Positions 18,022 through 26,721 are shown, numbered from the stretch's first letter. The stretch is 64,000 nucleotides of DNA from Fluviicola chungangensis (GCF_007558725.1 NZ_VLPL01000009.1:62001-126000), one strand, 5' to 3'. Translations and numbers: made by a program. Notes: generated by a model from the sequence alone, not told the origin.

Positions 18022-18564
18022 ATGATGATTGTATGGATTATTCTTGGTGCGATTGGAGGATTGATTGCCCTGGTGTTGATTATTGCTGCTTTCAGCAAGA
18101 AAGAATTTGCCGTTGAACGAACTGTTACAGTCAACAAACCACTACCTGAAACGTATGATTTTCTGACTTCGCTCCAAAAGCAGAACCAGTGGAGCAAATG
18201 GGCACAAATGGACCCGAACATGAAAACAACCTACATCGGAACAGACAAAACCGTTGGATTCATTTCCAAATGGGAAAGTCCCCACAAACAAGTCGGTGAA
18301 GGAGAACAAGAGATCAAAAAACTGATCCCGAATCAGCGCATTGAAAACGAGCTGCGTTTCGAGAAACCTATGAAAAGTGTTGCAAACGCGTATTTCACTG
18401 TAGCTTCCGAAGGAGATGAACATACGCATGTCGCGTGGGGATTCACCAGCCGAACTCCCTGGCCGTTCAATGCCTTCATGCTTTTCTTCAACATGGAAAA
18501 TGCCATTGGAAAAGATTTTGAAGAAGGATTGGGGAATATGAAAAAGATGATAGAAGCCGAGTAA
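18022..18564 (+). CDS. SRPBCC (START-like) domain protein with N-terminal membrane anchor
   Basis: One hydrophobic helix (residues 3-24) is followed by a START/polyketide-cyclase-like fold. VERTVTVNKPLPETYDFLTS is the first strand and helix, and QNQWSKWAQMDPNMKTTY is the conserved W-x-x-W segment. EVASEGD-type strands follow, then the long C-terminal helix MENAIGKDFEEGLGNMKKMIE. Such domains bind hydrophobic ligands; the ligand here is unknown. The length of 180 residues is normal for single-domain members. The stop codon sits in the loop of a short terminator hairpin. Confidence 0.85.
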   Translation: MMIVWIILGAIGGLIALVLIIAAFSKKEFAVERTVTVNKPLPETYDFLTSLQKQNQWSKWAQMDPNMKTTYIGTDKTVGFISKWESPHKQVGEGEQEIKKLIPNQRIENELRFEKPMKSVANAYFTVASEGDEHTHVAWGFTSRTPWPFNAFMLFFNMENAIGKDFEEGLGNMKKMIEAE

Positions 18565-18576
18565 TCGGCTTTTTTA
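18556..18576 (+). terminator. Rho-independent terminator after the SRPBCC gene
   Basis: GCCGA and TCGGC pair around a GTAA loop that contains the stop codon, followed by TTTTTT. The stem is only 5 bp, so strength is uncertain. Confidence 0.6.
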
Positions 18577-19121
18577 TTGCAGTTCTTTTTTCCCATTGCG
18601 CAAAAAAGAACCAAAAAAGGCTAGTCGCTCGCAAACCGAATGACCCATTAGCAGATCGTTCGCTCATTTTTCTTAAACTCGACTGCGTCTCAAACAAACG
18701 AAAAATGTACGCTCACTCCTGCATGGGTTCCCATTCTTGTTTGCCAAGGCGACAGATATAAATCCTTCTTCGATTGAAACAATTATTCTTTCGAAGTAAT
18801 AAAATATATCAACTCCATGAAATTTAAATGGGTTCTTATACTGGAAATTGTCAAAAAAGAGCAAATAAGCTTCTAAACTGCGTTATTTAATATTCAAGTC
18901 TTAATTCAAATTATTTCGCGGTACAGGTGCCATTCCGGAAGCGAGGTAAAGAAAAATATCGTTTTCGTAATGTTTTGTCAAAAGCGCTTGCGTTTCAGAT
19001 CCTGATCTGTCACTTTTGACCTAAAATATAGAAAAAGATGTTTTTCACAAGCGACAATGAATGGCACATTTTAAAAGGATGTTTTGCATACTTTTTCAGC
19101 CAAAAAGTATAAATAAATCGA
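18577..19121. other. 545-bp gene-free stretch with a hairpin-rich repeat
   Basis: GTTCTTTTTTCCC pairs with a nearby GCAAAAAAGAACC. This is followed by a CTAGTCGCTCGCAAACCGAATG segment and further AAGCGCTTG and ACTTTTTCAGCCAAAAAGTATAA hairpins. No open frame looks like protein. The phrase AAAAGAACCAAAAAAGGC resembles repeats I associate with other Bacteroidota genomes, but no second copy lies in this window. Confidence 0.4.
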
Positions 19122-20861
19122 TTATTGTTTCACGATCATTCTTTGGGTAGAAACCCCTTCTTTCTCCAGCTCAACAAAGTAAATCCCATTCTGAAGATCA
19201 GATAAAGGAATCGTCACCTGATCTGTATTCGAAAAATCAACCGTTTGTGCTTGCACCAGCTCTCCTGAAACACTCAAAATCCGGAATTCCATTGTTCCCA
19301 ATTCAAATCCACTTTCGCAGCGAAGCGTCACACTTTCTGTTGCGGGATTCGGGAAAAGCGTGAAATCTGCCCCTGCAAATAATTCCGTAAGGGAAGTCGT
19401 ATTTGAAAAGACCGTTGTCTGTACCATCAATGAACAACCATACTGATCCGTAATTACACAGGAATAAGTTCCTGCACATAAGTTTGTTGCCGTGGAAGTC
19501 GTTTGATTCAGCGGGTCATCCCATTGATAGGTATACGGAGGATTTCCACCGGAAACTGCCACAAACGATTGTCCGTTGCACGTTCCGTAATCCATTCCGT
19601 CAAAGCCATTTGCGCTGATAGGACTCATTGTTTCCACTTCGAAACACACCTGATCCGTCAATCCGTTGTTATCCGTTACAGTCACACAATAACTTCCGCC
19701 CTGGAGATCATTCGCCGTTGCAGTGGTTTGCGAACCGGCATTCGCACTCCACTGATAAGTATACGGTGCCTGGCCCAGGTTCGGCTGAACCGTGACACTC
19801 GTTCCACCCGACTGACAGTTACTGCTCGCAAATGACAACGTCAGGTTCAACCCGAAATTCGTCGGGATAGTTGCCGTCATATCCAGTTTCACAGGCAAAT
19901 GATCTGAAGCATAATACAAGGCGCGCACTACTGAGTCAGGATACTGAGAATTACTCCCGGTCAGGATGCTTTGATTGTAATGGTTCCCGTCATTCCCGAT
20001 TGCTTTATAGGAGTTTGCGTTGTATTGCAGTAAATTAGTCCCATTCATCACGTTTTGCGACACAATGATGTGATCGAAGCGATCATCCAGTCCACCTGTA
20101 ACACCGCAATCTGTAGATCCGCTTGCTCGCGGAGATTGGGTATGAATAGCTGCAAAAGTGGAATTAGTTGTCCAGTTTCCCGGCATATTCAGTGGATCTT
20201 TCAAAAAATTCGTCCCGCCGCTTACCAGGTTCTGGTATCCTGCTTCCGTGCTCCGGTAGGTATTCAGATCCCCGCAAACGAACAAATGACGCCCTTGTGG
20301 TCTTCCGTCCAAAACCGTGCGCAGCAACTGCGTTTGAGCCGCACGGTCACTCAGGTCGGCACTGGCACTTCCCGCTTTCAAATGACACATGAATACTTCA
20401 ATGAAACAGGTATCGTGGTGCTGCGGCAAAGTGGCATCTTTCACATATAAAATGTAGTGACTGATATCGCGCGGTGAAGTTTGCACGATGCGTTGCTCTT
20501 TCAGAGTCAGTTTTGCTGCGTTGTAAAACAGCATGTTCTGCAAATCGCCGCCAAAGGAATTATTGACCCATTGCGCACGCTGGTAATGTGTGGTCCCGAA
20601 TACATTCAATGCGCGGTTCAATACACTGTCGCAACCAGCTTCCGTTTGGATCTCACAGCCCACAAAAATATCGGGCTTGAGGTATTGCATGATCTTACGC
20701 AGTGAGTCCGACCTGTTCGGAAGGTTTACATTGCCCGAACCACAATCGTTGCGTCCGTTCGGAAAGTTCAACAGGTTATAGGAAACGATGCGCAAAGGAA
20801 TGGTTTGTGCCGAAGCTGTAAACCCGCAAGCAAGCAAAAGAGCGAATAAAACGTATTTCAT
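19122..20861 (-). CDS. Secreted endonuclease/exonuclease/phosphatase family protein with T9SS sorting domain
   Basis: A signal peptide (about 1-18) leads to an EEP-fold nuclease domain (about 22-330). Its motifs are SYNLLNFPNGRNDCG, VGCEIQTEAG (catalytic Glu), FVCGDLNTYRS (the GDxN motif) and YASDHLPVKLDM (the SDHxP motif). Two SprB-type repeats follow at about 345-420 and 425-490, each with PYTYQW and YxCxVTD signatures. A C-terminal T9SS type A sorting domain runs from about 505, with the FPNP motif and the ending GIYFVELEKEG. It should be exported by T9SS and attached to or released from the surface, to degrade DNA or phosphodiesters. Confidence 0.88.
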   Translation of the reverse strand: MKYVLFALLLACGFTASAQTIPLRIVSYNLLNFPNGRNDCGSGNVNLPNRSDSLRKIMQYLKPDIFVGCEIQTEAGCDSVLNRALNVFGTTHYQRAQWVNNSFGGDLQNMLFYNAAKLTLKEQRIVQTSPRDISHYILYVKDATLPQHHDTCFIEVFMCHLKAGSASADLSDRAAQTQLLRTVLDGRPQGRHLFVCGDLNTYRSTEAGYQNLVSGGTNFLKDPLNMPGNWTTNSTFAAIHTQSPRASGSTDCGVTGGLDDRFDHIIVSQNVMNGTNLLQYNANSYKAIGNDGNHYNQSILTGSNSQYPDSVVRALYYASDHLPVKLDMTATIPTNFGLNLTLSFASSNCQSGGTSVTVQPNLGQAPYTYQWSANAGSQTTATANDLQGGSYCVTVTDNNGLTDQVCFEVETMSPISANGFDGMDYGTCNGQSFVAVSGGNPPYTYQWDDPLNQTTSTATNLCAGTYSCVITDQYGCSLMVQTTVFSNTTSLTELFAGADFTLFPNPATESVTLRCESGFELGTMEFRILSVSGELVQAQTVDFSNTDQVTIPLSDLQNGIYFVELEKEGVSTQRMIVKQ

Positions 20862-20932
20862 CCTGCAAAATTACAACGGAAAAACGGCTGAAACTAAGAA
20901 TAACTCAAGGAAAATCAGATAAATCGGTTTAG

Positions 20933-21016
20933 TTCAGAACATATGCAAAAGGTTGGTCAGATGAATATTTGGAACTGGCAGAAAAATTTGATCAAATCTA
21001 CGATAAGTACAAGTAG
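20933..21016 (+). pseudogene. Short coding-like fragment, probable gene remnant
   Basis: A 27-codon open frame between stops reads as the end of a protein (YAKGWSDEYLELAEKFDQIY and a final DKYK) but has no start codon. The composition is protein-like and the stop is 24 bp before the next ATG. I cannot name the parent family. Confidence 0.3.
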
Positions 21017-21040
21017 CCAAAAACTCCTTAACTTCACCCC

Positions 21041-21583
21041 ATGACATACACCTTTTCATTAAGCCAAGCGGATTATTTGAATTTCCAGTTGTTTTTTGCC
21101 TCGACGGTTCAAAATGCCCGTACACAGCGAAAGAACAGTCAAATTATGTGGACAGTGTTCTTCCTGCTAATGGCTTTTAATTTCTATGCTGAGAAGATAT
21201 TCTTCCCGGCTGTCGTTTTCCTGGTATTTGGAGTTTCCTGGGCTATTTTCTATCCTATGTATGCGAAAAACCGCCAGCAAAAGCACTTTGAAAAGTATAT
21301 CAATACCTTTCTATCGGAGAAATTTGACAAAGTGTGTACGATCACCATCGACGATCAAATCATTCACACTGTAGAAGAAAATTACGAATCCAAAATTGCA
21401 TTGAGCGAGGTGAAACAGGTTTATGAAACGGGCGATTACTTCTATGCACATTTGAAATCCGGGCAGACCTTTATTTTTCCAAGACATAGAATCGAGAACA
21501 TAAACGCATTGGAAGACCAGTTGCGCGACATCGCTGCTAAAAACCAGGTCAACTTTACTGAAATGACCGATTGGAAGTGGTAA
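21041..21583 (+). CDS. YcxB-like membrane protein
   Basis: The 180-residue protein has two adjacent transmembrane helices (about residues 36-72). They are followed by a cytoplasmic C-terminal domain with the pattern of YcxB-type proteins: TITIDDQIIHTVEENYESKIALSEVKQVYETGDYFY and FIFPRHRIEN. The function of this family is not known. It stands alone between the nuclease gene and a lipoprotein gene. The start ATG lies just after a probable gene fragment. Confidence 0.72.
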   Translation: MTYTFSLSQADYLNFQLFFASTVQNARTQRKNSQIMWTVFFLLMAFNFYAEKIFFPAVVFLVFGVSWAIFYPMYAKNRQQKHFEKYINTFLSEKFDKVCTITIDDQIIHTVEENYESKIALSEVKQVYETGDYFYAHLKSGQTFIFPRHRIENINALEDQLRDIAAKNQVNFTEMTDWKW

Positions 21584-21682
21584 ATTGAACTACCAAGATC
21601 AGTTGCTTTTCCTTCGCAGTAACCATTCCTGCAATTCGGCATTATTCCATACATTTATCCCGCAAACCCAAACGTCATCCCA

Positions 21683-22396
21683 ATGAAACCCTCTTCGATA
21701 TTCATTCTCCTTCTGTTTTTCATTCTGGCTTCCTGTTCCGTCGAAACCCAAAAAACGAATCCTGTCAACGACCAACTGATTCAATACATTCAAAAACGGT
21801 ACAAAACTTCGGAGGTGAGCTCCATCATAGGATCCGAGTCTAAAAACGGTAAAACAAATACTTCTTTGCTGATTACCGTTGGGAAGAGTAATGTTATTGA
21901 CAGTTCCAAATCCGATCCGCAGCTGTTCGCATCCGACATTGCTTTTCGTCAGTTCTGTGACATGAAAGAACAAGAACGTAAGAAGTATGACATGATTACC
22001 GTGAAGATCAATCAGCGGAACAAGGTAACGGAAGTGAACTACACAAAAGAAAAACTCCTGGAAGTAAATGTCAACCTGCTTTGGCTGGACGGATTTTTCC
22101 GGCTCATCGAAGAGAAGGAATATGCTCTTGCCAAAACACAATTTAATCCCAAGCTGGTAGATACTTCAACGGTCGAGCTCGAATCCATCTTTGAAGCGGT
22201 CCACACGAATCTGGGTAAACTTAACAGACACGAACTGCAAGGCTTTGAGATCCGTGATATTAAAGTTGACGGTAAAACTTACCGCGTGTTGCAAGCCAAT
22301 TATATCTTTTTCTATGACGAGCATTACACCCAAGCCAAATATGCGGTATTGATGGACGAACCGGAACAAAAACTGGTCAACTTCCTGATCCAATAA
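21683..22396 (+). CDS. Predicted lipoprotein of unknown function
   Basis: The signal peptide ends in the lipobox LASC, with Cys18 as the lipid anchor. The mature 220 residues contain a charged helical region (QLIQYIQKRYKTSEV) and a C-terminal part rich in aromatic residues (KTYRVLQANYIFFYDEHY). I do not recognise a domain. The C-terminal 50 residues have a decayed paralogue 2.4 kb downstream at 24778-24939, so the gene was once duplicated. It ends just before an ACCACAAAG intergenic repeat and converges with a T9SS cargo gene. Confidence 0.7.
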   Translation: MKPSSIFILLLFFILASCSVETQKTNPVNDQLIQYIQKRYKTSEVSSIIGSESKNGKTNTSLLITVGKSNVIDSSKSDPQLFASDIAFRQFCDMKEQERKKYDMITVKINQRNKVTEVNYTKEKLLEVNVNLLWLDGFFRLIEEKEYALAKTQFNPKLVDTSTVELESIFEAVHTNLGKLNRHELQGFEIRDIKVDGKTYRVLQANYIFFYDEHYTQAKYAVLMDEPEQKLVNFLIQ

Positions 22397-22397
22397 G

Positions 22398-22524
22398 TTA
22401 ACCACAAAGAGCACAAAGCTCACAAGGTATTTTTTTCTAAATGTGTCTAAAAATAATCCTCGTGCTCCCGATAGCTGTCCGGATTTCCTTCACCCCTTTA
22501 TGGTATGACAAAAGGTGGGAAATA
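22398..22524. repeat. ACCACAAAG-type intergenic repeat
   Basis: AACCACAAAGAGCACAAAGCTCACAAGG opens the gap between two convergent genes. It is one half of the family seen in fuller form at 24939 and 8951. No other feature is visible in this gap. Confidence 0.45.
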
Positions 22525-23991
22525 TCACTCAATAACAAGTAAAGAAGCACTTGACTTTCCTAATTCGTCCGTACAACGGATAAAGTAAGTTCCATGACTC
22601 ACCGCACGGCAATCCACATTCACCCCGCCATCAACGGCGCTAAAAGGTACTTCATGTGTTCTCCCCACATTGTCAACGAGCTTTACGGAGGTTATCTTTC
22701 GATGTTCATTTTCTCCCACAAATACATAAGCCTTCGTCGGATTCGGTGTAATCACATGTTCATCCATCAGCGAAACTTTGACAGATCGCACAGGACTGAG
22801 AACCGATTGACCGTCCATATCCACCTGCATCAGGCGGTAATAATTGATTCCTTGATTGGGTGAATCATCCGAGTAGCTATAACTGTGCGGGTCCGAAGTG
22901 GTTCCGGATCCTCCAACCACTCCGATAGTTTCCCAAATCAAACCATCGACCGAACGCTGTACGGCAAAATAATCATTGTTTGTTTCAGTTTCCGTGGTCC
23001 ACGACAAACGGACCGTTCCATTAAGATGAACGGCATCCCAAGCGGTATATCCTACAGGCAAAACAATCCCGCAATTGGTAGTAGCCGTTCCTCCGGCATT
23101 GGTCACATTGATATTTTGTACTGTATTCGCATAATTGGTTACCAAAAGTACATACACCTGTCCGGGTAAAACTCCCGCCACATTTACCTGTTCTACTGCT
23201 GCAATGGAATACGAGCAATCAGTCGGAGCCCCATACGTATTGCATGCCGCGGTCCCGGTAGCTACGTTTGCAAAAGGTCCCCAAATAGCAAAATCCACAT
23301 CGGAACCGGCTGTAATATCAATAGTAAGTGTTCCTCCAGTAGCAATTTCAAGATAATACCAACTTGGGTTCGGAGAAGTAGACAAACAACCGTAACTGTT
23401 TCCCGGGTTAACGGTACTGGCGGGAGTTCCGCCCGTATTTGCAGTAAATGTGATCGGTGAACCCGAACAAATCGGGGTTTGAACGGTACAAGTTGTATTT
23501 CCTGCCGGGGGAGCTAAAGATGAAACACATATATCAAAAGTACCCGTTCCGCCACCATATTCCCAAAAACGAATCAGATAGGTAGCTCCGGGAGTTAATC
23601 CCGATGTTGAAATTTCAGGCATCAATCCGTTATCATCGTCACTGCAGGTAATTTCTATCCAATTCCCACATGTCCCGGAATAGAGTGCCATTACTCCATC
23701 CGAGATAGACCCGGCTTGAGTCTGAATCAGAACAGAACCCGAAGCAGGTGCCGTGAACTGGTACCAAACATCCGGTCCCATAGATCCGCATGAAGGAGTA
23801 TTTCCATTTGCATTATTTGTTTGTGCAGTAGCTCCGGCAGTTGTTCCGGAAGTATAAGAACAACTTGATCCAACAGAAATGGAAGGAGCTGATAGTGAGC
23901 CGCTTGTACAAGGAGTATTTGATTGTCCGAATCCAGTTTGCAGTGAAATGAGTGCAGAAAAAAGCAGGACAATATTATTTGTTAATCGCAT
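22525..23991 (-). CDS. T9SS-exported protein with pre-peptidase-like beta domains
   Basis: A signal peptide (1-22) precedes two beta-sandwich regions rich in Gly, Thr and Ser. The first has PDVWYQFTAPASGSVLIQT and YSGTCGNWIEITCSDDD with the ending FWEYGGGTGTFDICV, a pattern typical of PPC-like domains. The second (about 185-300) is similar. After an SWTTETETNNDYFAVQRS fibronectin-like stretch comes a C-terminal T9SS sorting domain with ITPNPTKAYVFVGENE and a final HGTYFIRCTDE. It is a secreted or surface protein without a visible catalytic motif. A small gene is 27 bp upstream on the same strand. Confidence 0.78.
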   Translation of the reverse strand: MRLTNNIVLLFSALISLQTGFGQSNTPCTSGSLSAPSISVGSSCSYTSGTTAGATAQTNNANGNTPSCGSMGPDVWYQFTAPASGSVLIQTQAGSISDGVMALYSGTCGNWIEITCSDDDNGLMPEISTSGLTPGATYLIRFWEYGGGTGTFDICVSSLAPPAGNTTCTVQTPICSGSPITFTANTGGTPASTVNPGNSYGCLSTSPNPSWYYLEIATGGTLTIDITAGSDVDFAIWGPFANVATGTAACNTYGAPTDCSYSIAAVEQVNVAGVLPGQVYVLLVTNYANTVQNINVTNAGGTATTNCGIVLPVGYTAWDAVHLNGTVRLSWTTETETNNDYFAVQRSVDGLIWETIGVVGGSGTTSDPHSYSYSDDSPNQGINYYRLMQVDMDGQSVLSPVRSVKVSLMDEHVITPNPTKAYVFVGENEHRKITSVKLVDNVGRTHEVPFSAVDGGVNVDCRAVSHGTYFIRCTDELGKSSASLLVIE

Positions 23992-24018
23992 AAGTTGTAG
24001 TGTGGGTAATAAATAAAA

Positions 24019-24477
24019 TCAGTGCGGGTAATTTAGAATATCTTGAATCGTAATCGTTTCTCCTATTAAAATAAGGGATTCCATTGACTCATAAAGCTGT
24101 TTCCGTTCTTCGGTTAATGCCTGGAATTCAGACTGTTTTAAAATCTTAATACCCGGATGTAATCCAAGCCATTCTTTAATCACAGAAGCATCCGGATCCT
24201 CTTTTGTATAAATACCGGTTGAAACCTCATCGGTTTTCTCCAGCGGATCATAAGCATTCAGAAGGTCCAATGTTAATTGATCCTGGTAAATAACCACTTT
24301 TCCTTTAAGTTTTGTTTTAAATTCCTGGTCGAGTTTTTCGTAATTTTTCTCCGAAAAAATATGTACAGAAGGATGTGCTGAAATCCATTGGGCTATTGAT
24401 GAGTTCTGTTGTCCAAAAGCTGTAGTAGTAGCATATTGAAAACATAAAACTCCCAACAAGAGCATATGTTTCTTCAT
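24019..24477 (-). CDS. Small secreted protein with two tandem ~50-residue repeats
   Basis: I place the start at the ATG at 24477, which gives a proper signal peptide (MKKHMLLLGVLC to AFGQ); an upstream extension to 24561 has no signal character. The 152-residue product contains two similar segments, about 25-80 and 95-150. They share the pattern I-x-x-W-x3-HP-x-(V/I)-x-I followed by (Y/F)-x2-L-x2-E and a closing L-x-x-Y. No known domain is recognised. It is 27 bp upstream of the T9SS cargo gene and probably cotranscribed with it. Confidence 0.65.
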   Translation of the reverse strand: MKKHMLLLGVLCFQYATTTAFGQQNSSIAQWISAHPSVHIFSEKNYEKLDQEFKTKLKGKVVIYQDQLTLDLLNAYDPLEKTDEVSTGIYTKEDPDASVIKEWLGLHPGIKILKQSEFQALTEERKQLYESMESLILIGETITIQDILNYPH

Positions 24478-24561
24478 ATTTGAAGTATTAGTTAAGAATG
24501 TAGTGTTTGCAATTTGTAAAATATTCTTAACCCGGTTTTCTGTCTTTGAATATTTGCACAC

Positions 24562-24777
24562 ATCTTTCTTTCAAATAACTTTCTAAAATTATTTTTTAGT
24601 TATCCAACTATTAAACCTGCTGATTTTAAAAAACTAACCTATTAATAATGAATGTGATATAATTTAACTTTTTTAATTAGATAACATATAAAATATAACC
24701 GAAGACGCTTGCCTTTATTACTTTCTGCCGAACTGAAGTGAATAATTTCCCGACAATGCGGCGCTTATTCATGCTGA
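24562..24777. other. AT-rich gene-free stretch
   Basis: This part of the gap has no plausible open frame and is strongly AT-rich, which would suit an upstream region for the leftward operon. I see no consensus TAnnTTTG promoter in it. Confidence 0.3.
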
Positions 24778-24939
24778 TTGTCCTTTTACATCAAGTTCAG
24801 ATTACCAGTCAATTCCAAAACCTACCAGGTATTGCAGGCAAATTATATCCTGTTCTATAAAAAACACTATTCCCAATCCAAATACGCCTTGTTAATGGAT
24901 GAAGCAGAACAAAAACCGGTGAATTTCAGAATTGAATGA
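24778..24939 (+). pseudogene. Truncated paralogue of the lipoprotein at 21683-22396
   Basis: A 53-codon open frame with no start codon encodes KTYQVLQANYILFYKKHYSQ and then SKYALLMDEAEQKPVNF. This aligns without gaps to the C-terminus of the nearby lipoprotein (KTYRVLQANYIFFYDEHYTQ, AKYAVLMDEPEQKLVNF). Both end within a residue of each other. A stop codon in frame sits at 24775-24777, so it is a decayed copy. It is followed by the same kind of CACAAAG repeat as the parent gene, so the duplication included the flank. Confidence 0.8.
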
Positions 24940-25013
24940 CCACAGCACACAAAGAAAATAAATGATAAAGTTGTTAAAAAATCCTAGTGATCTTCGTGTC
25001 CCTTGTGGTTAAC
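24939..25013. repeat. ACCACAAAG-type inverted repeat
   Basis: ACCACAGCACACAAAG and the complementary CTTCGTGTCCCTTGTGGTT form the two arms around an AT-rich loop. It is the best-formed short member of the family in this window and lies directly after the decayed lipoprotein copy. Confidence 0.6.
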
Positions 25014-25037
25014 CTGTCGGATAGCTAACTTAGAAAG

Positions 25038-25628
25038 ATGCAAAAAGAACTTCATCCCTGGAATTGGTTTGCTCCCGAAAACAGTCGTGTACTTATCGTT
25101 GGAACTTTTCCTCCCACGAAAAGAAACTGGTCTTTTGATTTCTTTTACCCCAACAAAAACAACTTCTTCTGGAAAGTCATGGCGCGGATCGCCGGAACCG
25201 AATTACAAATTCCGGGCGGAGAATCAGCTGTGGAAGAGCGAAAAGACATCTTGAGAAAACTGCACGTCGCCGTAACGGATATGGGACAACACATAACGCG
25301 CAGCAACAACAGTTCGCTGGACGAAAATCTGCGCGTCGATGCATACATGGACATTTTCCAAATCCTGGACGAAAACCCCGGAATTCGAAAACTCATTTTT
25401 ACCAGCAGTTCAGGAAAGGAAAGCGCGGTGCGGTGGTTTAACCTTTTTTTGGCAGAAAAGGGAATTCCTCACCGTTTTCCAACTGGAAAAAGACCGATCA
25501 AAAGTTCGTTCCAATACCACAACCGAACCATAGAACTTGTTGTTTTGTACTCCACTTCTCCCCGCGCCGCCAACCGGATTTCTTTTGACAATTTGGTGGA
25601 GTTATACAAAAACGAGATACTTTTATAG
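25038..25628 (+). CDS. Uracil-DNA glycosylase superfamily protein
   Basis: The 196-residue product has an N-terminal VLIVGTFPPTKRNW strand-loop, which resembles the catalytic water-binding loop of the UDG superfamily (G-x-x-P). It is followed by FDFFYPNKNNFFWKVMARI, similar to the F-x-x-x-x-N-x-FW signature of mismatch-specific glycosylases. The C-terminal VVLYSTSPRAANR resembles the second active-site loop (the HPSP-like motif). It should act on damaged or mismatched bases in DNA. The exact subfamily is uncertain. It is the first of three genes on this strand with small gaps. Confidence 0.78.
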   Translation: MQKELHPWNWFAPENSRVLIVGTFPPTKRNWSFDFFYPNKNNFFWKVMARIAGTELQIPGGESAVEERKDILRKLHVAVTDMGQHITRSNNSSLDENLRVDAYMDIFQILDENPGIRKLIFTSSSGKESAVRWFNLFLAEKGIPHRFPTGKRPIKSSFQYHNRTIELVVLYSTSPRAANRISFDNLVELYKNEILL

Positions 25629-25685
25629 CAGAATCTCCCGCTGATTACGCAGAGGAATGAATAAACCACATACTCTATAAACCAA

Positions 25686-26222
25686 ATGAAAACCATCAAA
25701 GAACGCATCTTAACCATCGTCCTGGTCGCAAATTTTGCACTTGCACTTGTAGGTTACATGTTTGTTCGCGGAGCGCTGCGTCATTTCGACAACTATGTAA
25801 GCTTCATCATGTTCGCAACGGGAATCATATTGATGTTGTTGTTTTTGATTGTTCTTTGGATTGCTCTTCGATTCTCAAAGAAAAAAGTAATTACCGAAGA
25901 GTTAAAATTCTTCAATCAACTCACTTCATGGAGCAAATACCTCATTGACCTGAATACCATTCAAATTAAAAGTAACAAATGGAACGACTCTCATTTTATA
26001 CGAAACCTGGGAGGCGATATTGAGATCAAACAGGAAAATATTCAAACCATCCTGGAATTCGAACTGGAAATAGCAGGTGAAACGAAACAATTTCACTGGC
26101 CTTGCAGTTTGGAGACCAAAAGCCTCGAAATGTATTTTGCCATTCAAAAAGAAACTGGCTTTTACCTCGATCCAAACGATCATTCCAACTACTACCTGGA
26201 TTTGAGTTTTATCGGAAACTAA
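25686..26222 (+). CDS. Hypothetical membrane protein with two N-terminal helices
   Basis: Two transmembrane helices at about residues 9-29 and 39-63 precede a soluble domain of 110 residues. That domain has alternating strands (LNTIQIKSNKWNDSHF, TILEFELEIAGETKQFHW). I do not recognise the family. The soluble part may fold as a small beta-sandwich facing the cytoplasm, judged from the basic residues after the second helix (RFSKKK). An ACCGCAAAG repeat follows its stop codon. Confidence 0.6.
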   Translation: MKTIKERILTIVLVANFALALVGYMFVRGALRHFDNYVSFIMFATGIILMLLFLIVLWIALRFSKKKVITEELKFFNQLTSWSKYLIDLNTIQIKSNKWNDSHFIRNLGGDIEIKQENIQTILEFELEIAGETKQFHWPCSLETKSLEMYFAIQKETGFYLDPNDHSNYYLDLSFIGN

Positions 26223-26237
26223 GTATTTTTATAGCTA

Positions 26238-26290
26238 AACCGCAAAGAGTGGAAGAACGCAAAGAGTTACAGGATAACTTTGTGGTAAAA
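26238..26290. repeat. ACCGCAAAG-type inverted repeat with promoter-like end
   Basis: AACCGCAAAGAG and CTTTGTGGTAAA form the outer arms, with AACGCAAAGAG inside. The right arm contains TAACTTTG at 26275-26282, which matches the TAnnTTTG -7 consensus and lies 17 bp before the DUF4180 start, though no good -33 element is visible. Confidence 0.55.
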
Positions 26291-26298
26291 TAAAAACC

Positions 26299-26658
26299 AT
26301 GCACATTGAAACCCATACTATAAATGCGATTCCAATCGCAGAAGTCCATTCGGATCATTTCATTATCGAAAAAGCCGAAGACGGGCTCGATCTCCTGGGA
26401 AGTCTCTATTACCAGGGTTTCGATCGCATCATTGTTCACGAAAAGAACATCACTCCCGCTTTCTTCGACCTGAAGAACGGCATGGCGGGAGAAATTCTTC
26501 AAAAATTTTCCAATTACCGTGTCCGTTTGGTCATTGCCGGTGACTTTTCTCCTTATACAGGAAAAAGCATCACCGATTTTATATATGAATGCAACAAGGG
26601 GAAGCAAGTTAACTTTTTACCAAATACAGAGACTGCTTTGTTGAAACTATCCTCGTAA
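26299..26658 (+). CDS. DUF4180 domain-containing protein
   Basis: The 119-residue protein matches what I know of DUF4180. It has an N-terminal AEVHSDHFIIEKAEDGLDLLGSLYYQGFDRIIVHE strand-helix-strand unit, the FFDLKNGMAGEILQKFSNYRVRLVI core, and SITDFIYECNKGKQVNF near the end. Members resemble STAS/SpoIIAA-like alpha/beta folds and have no established function. No signal or membrane segment is present. It is preceded by an ACCGCAAAG repeat that may supply its promoter. Confidence 0.8.
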   Translation: MHIETHTINAIPIAEVHSDHFIIEKAEDGLDLLGSLYYQGFDRIIVHEKNITPAFFDLKNGMAGEILQKFSNYRVRLVIAGDFSPYTGKSITDFIYECNKGKQVNFLPNTETALLKLSS

Positions 26659-26721
26659 AGTTTCTTCAGTAACCTTTGAGTCGAAATGGAATTAATTTAG
26701 TAAGAACGAAATCTCAAGACC

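Noticed and set aside
18577-19121. A small gene or RNA gene in the 545-bp gap
   Set aside because: All frames are short and unlike protein, and I could not fold a recognised RNA family; only hairpin-forming repeats are visible.
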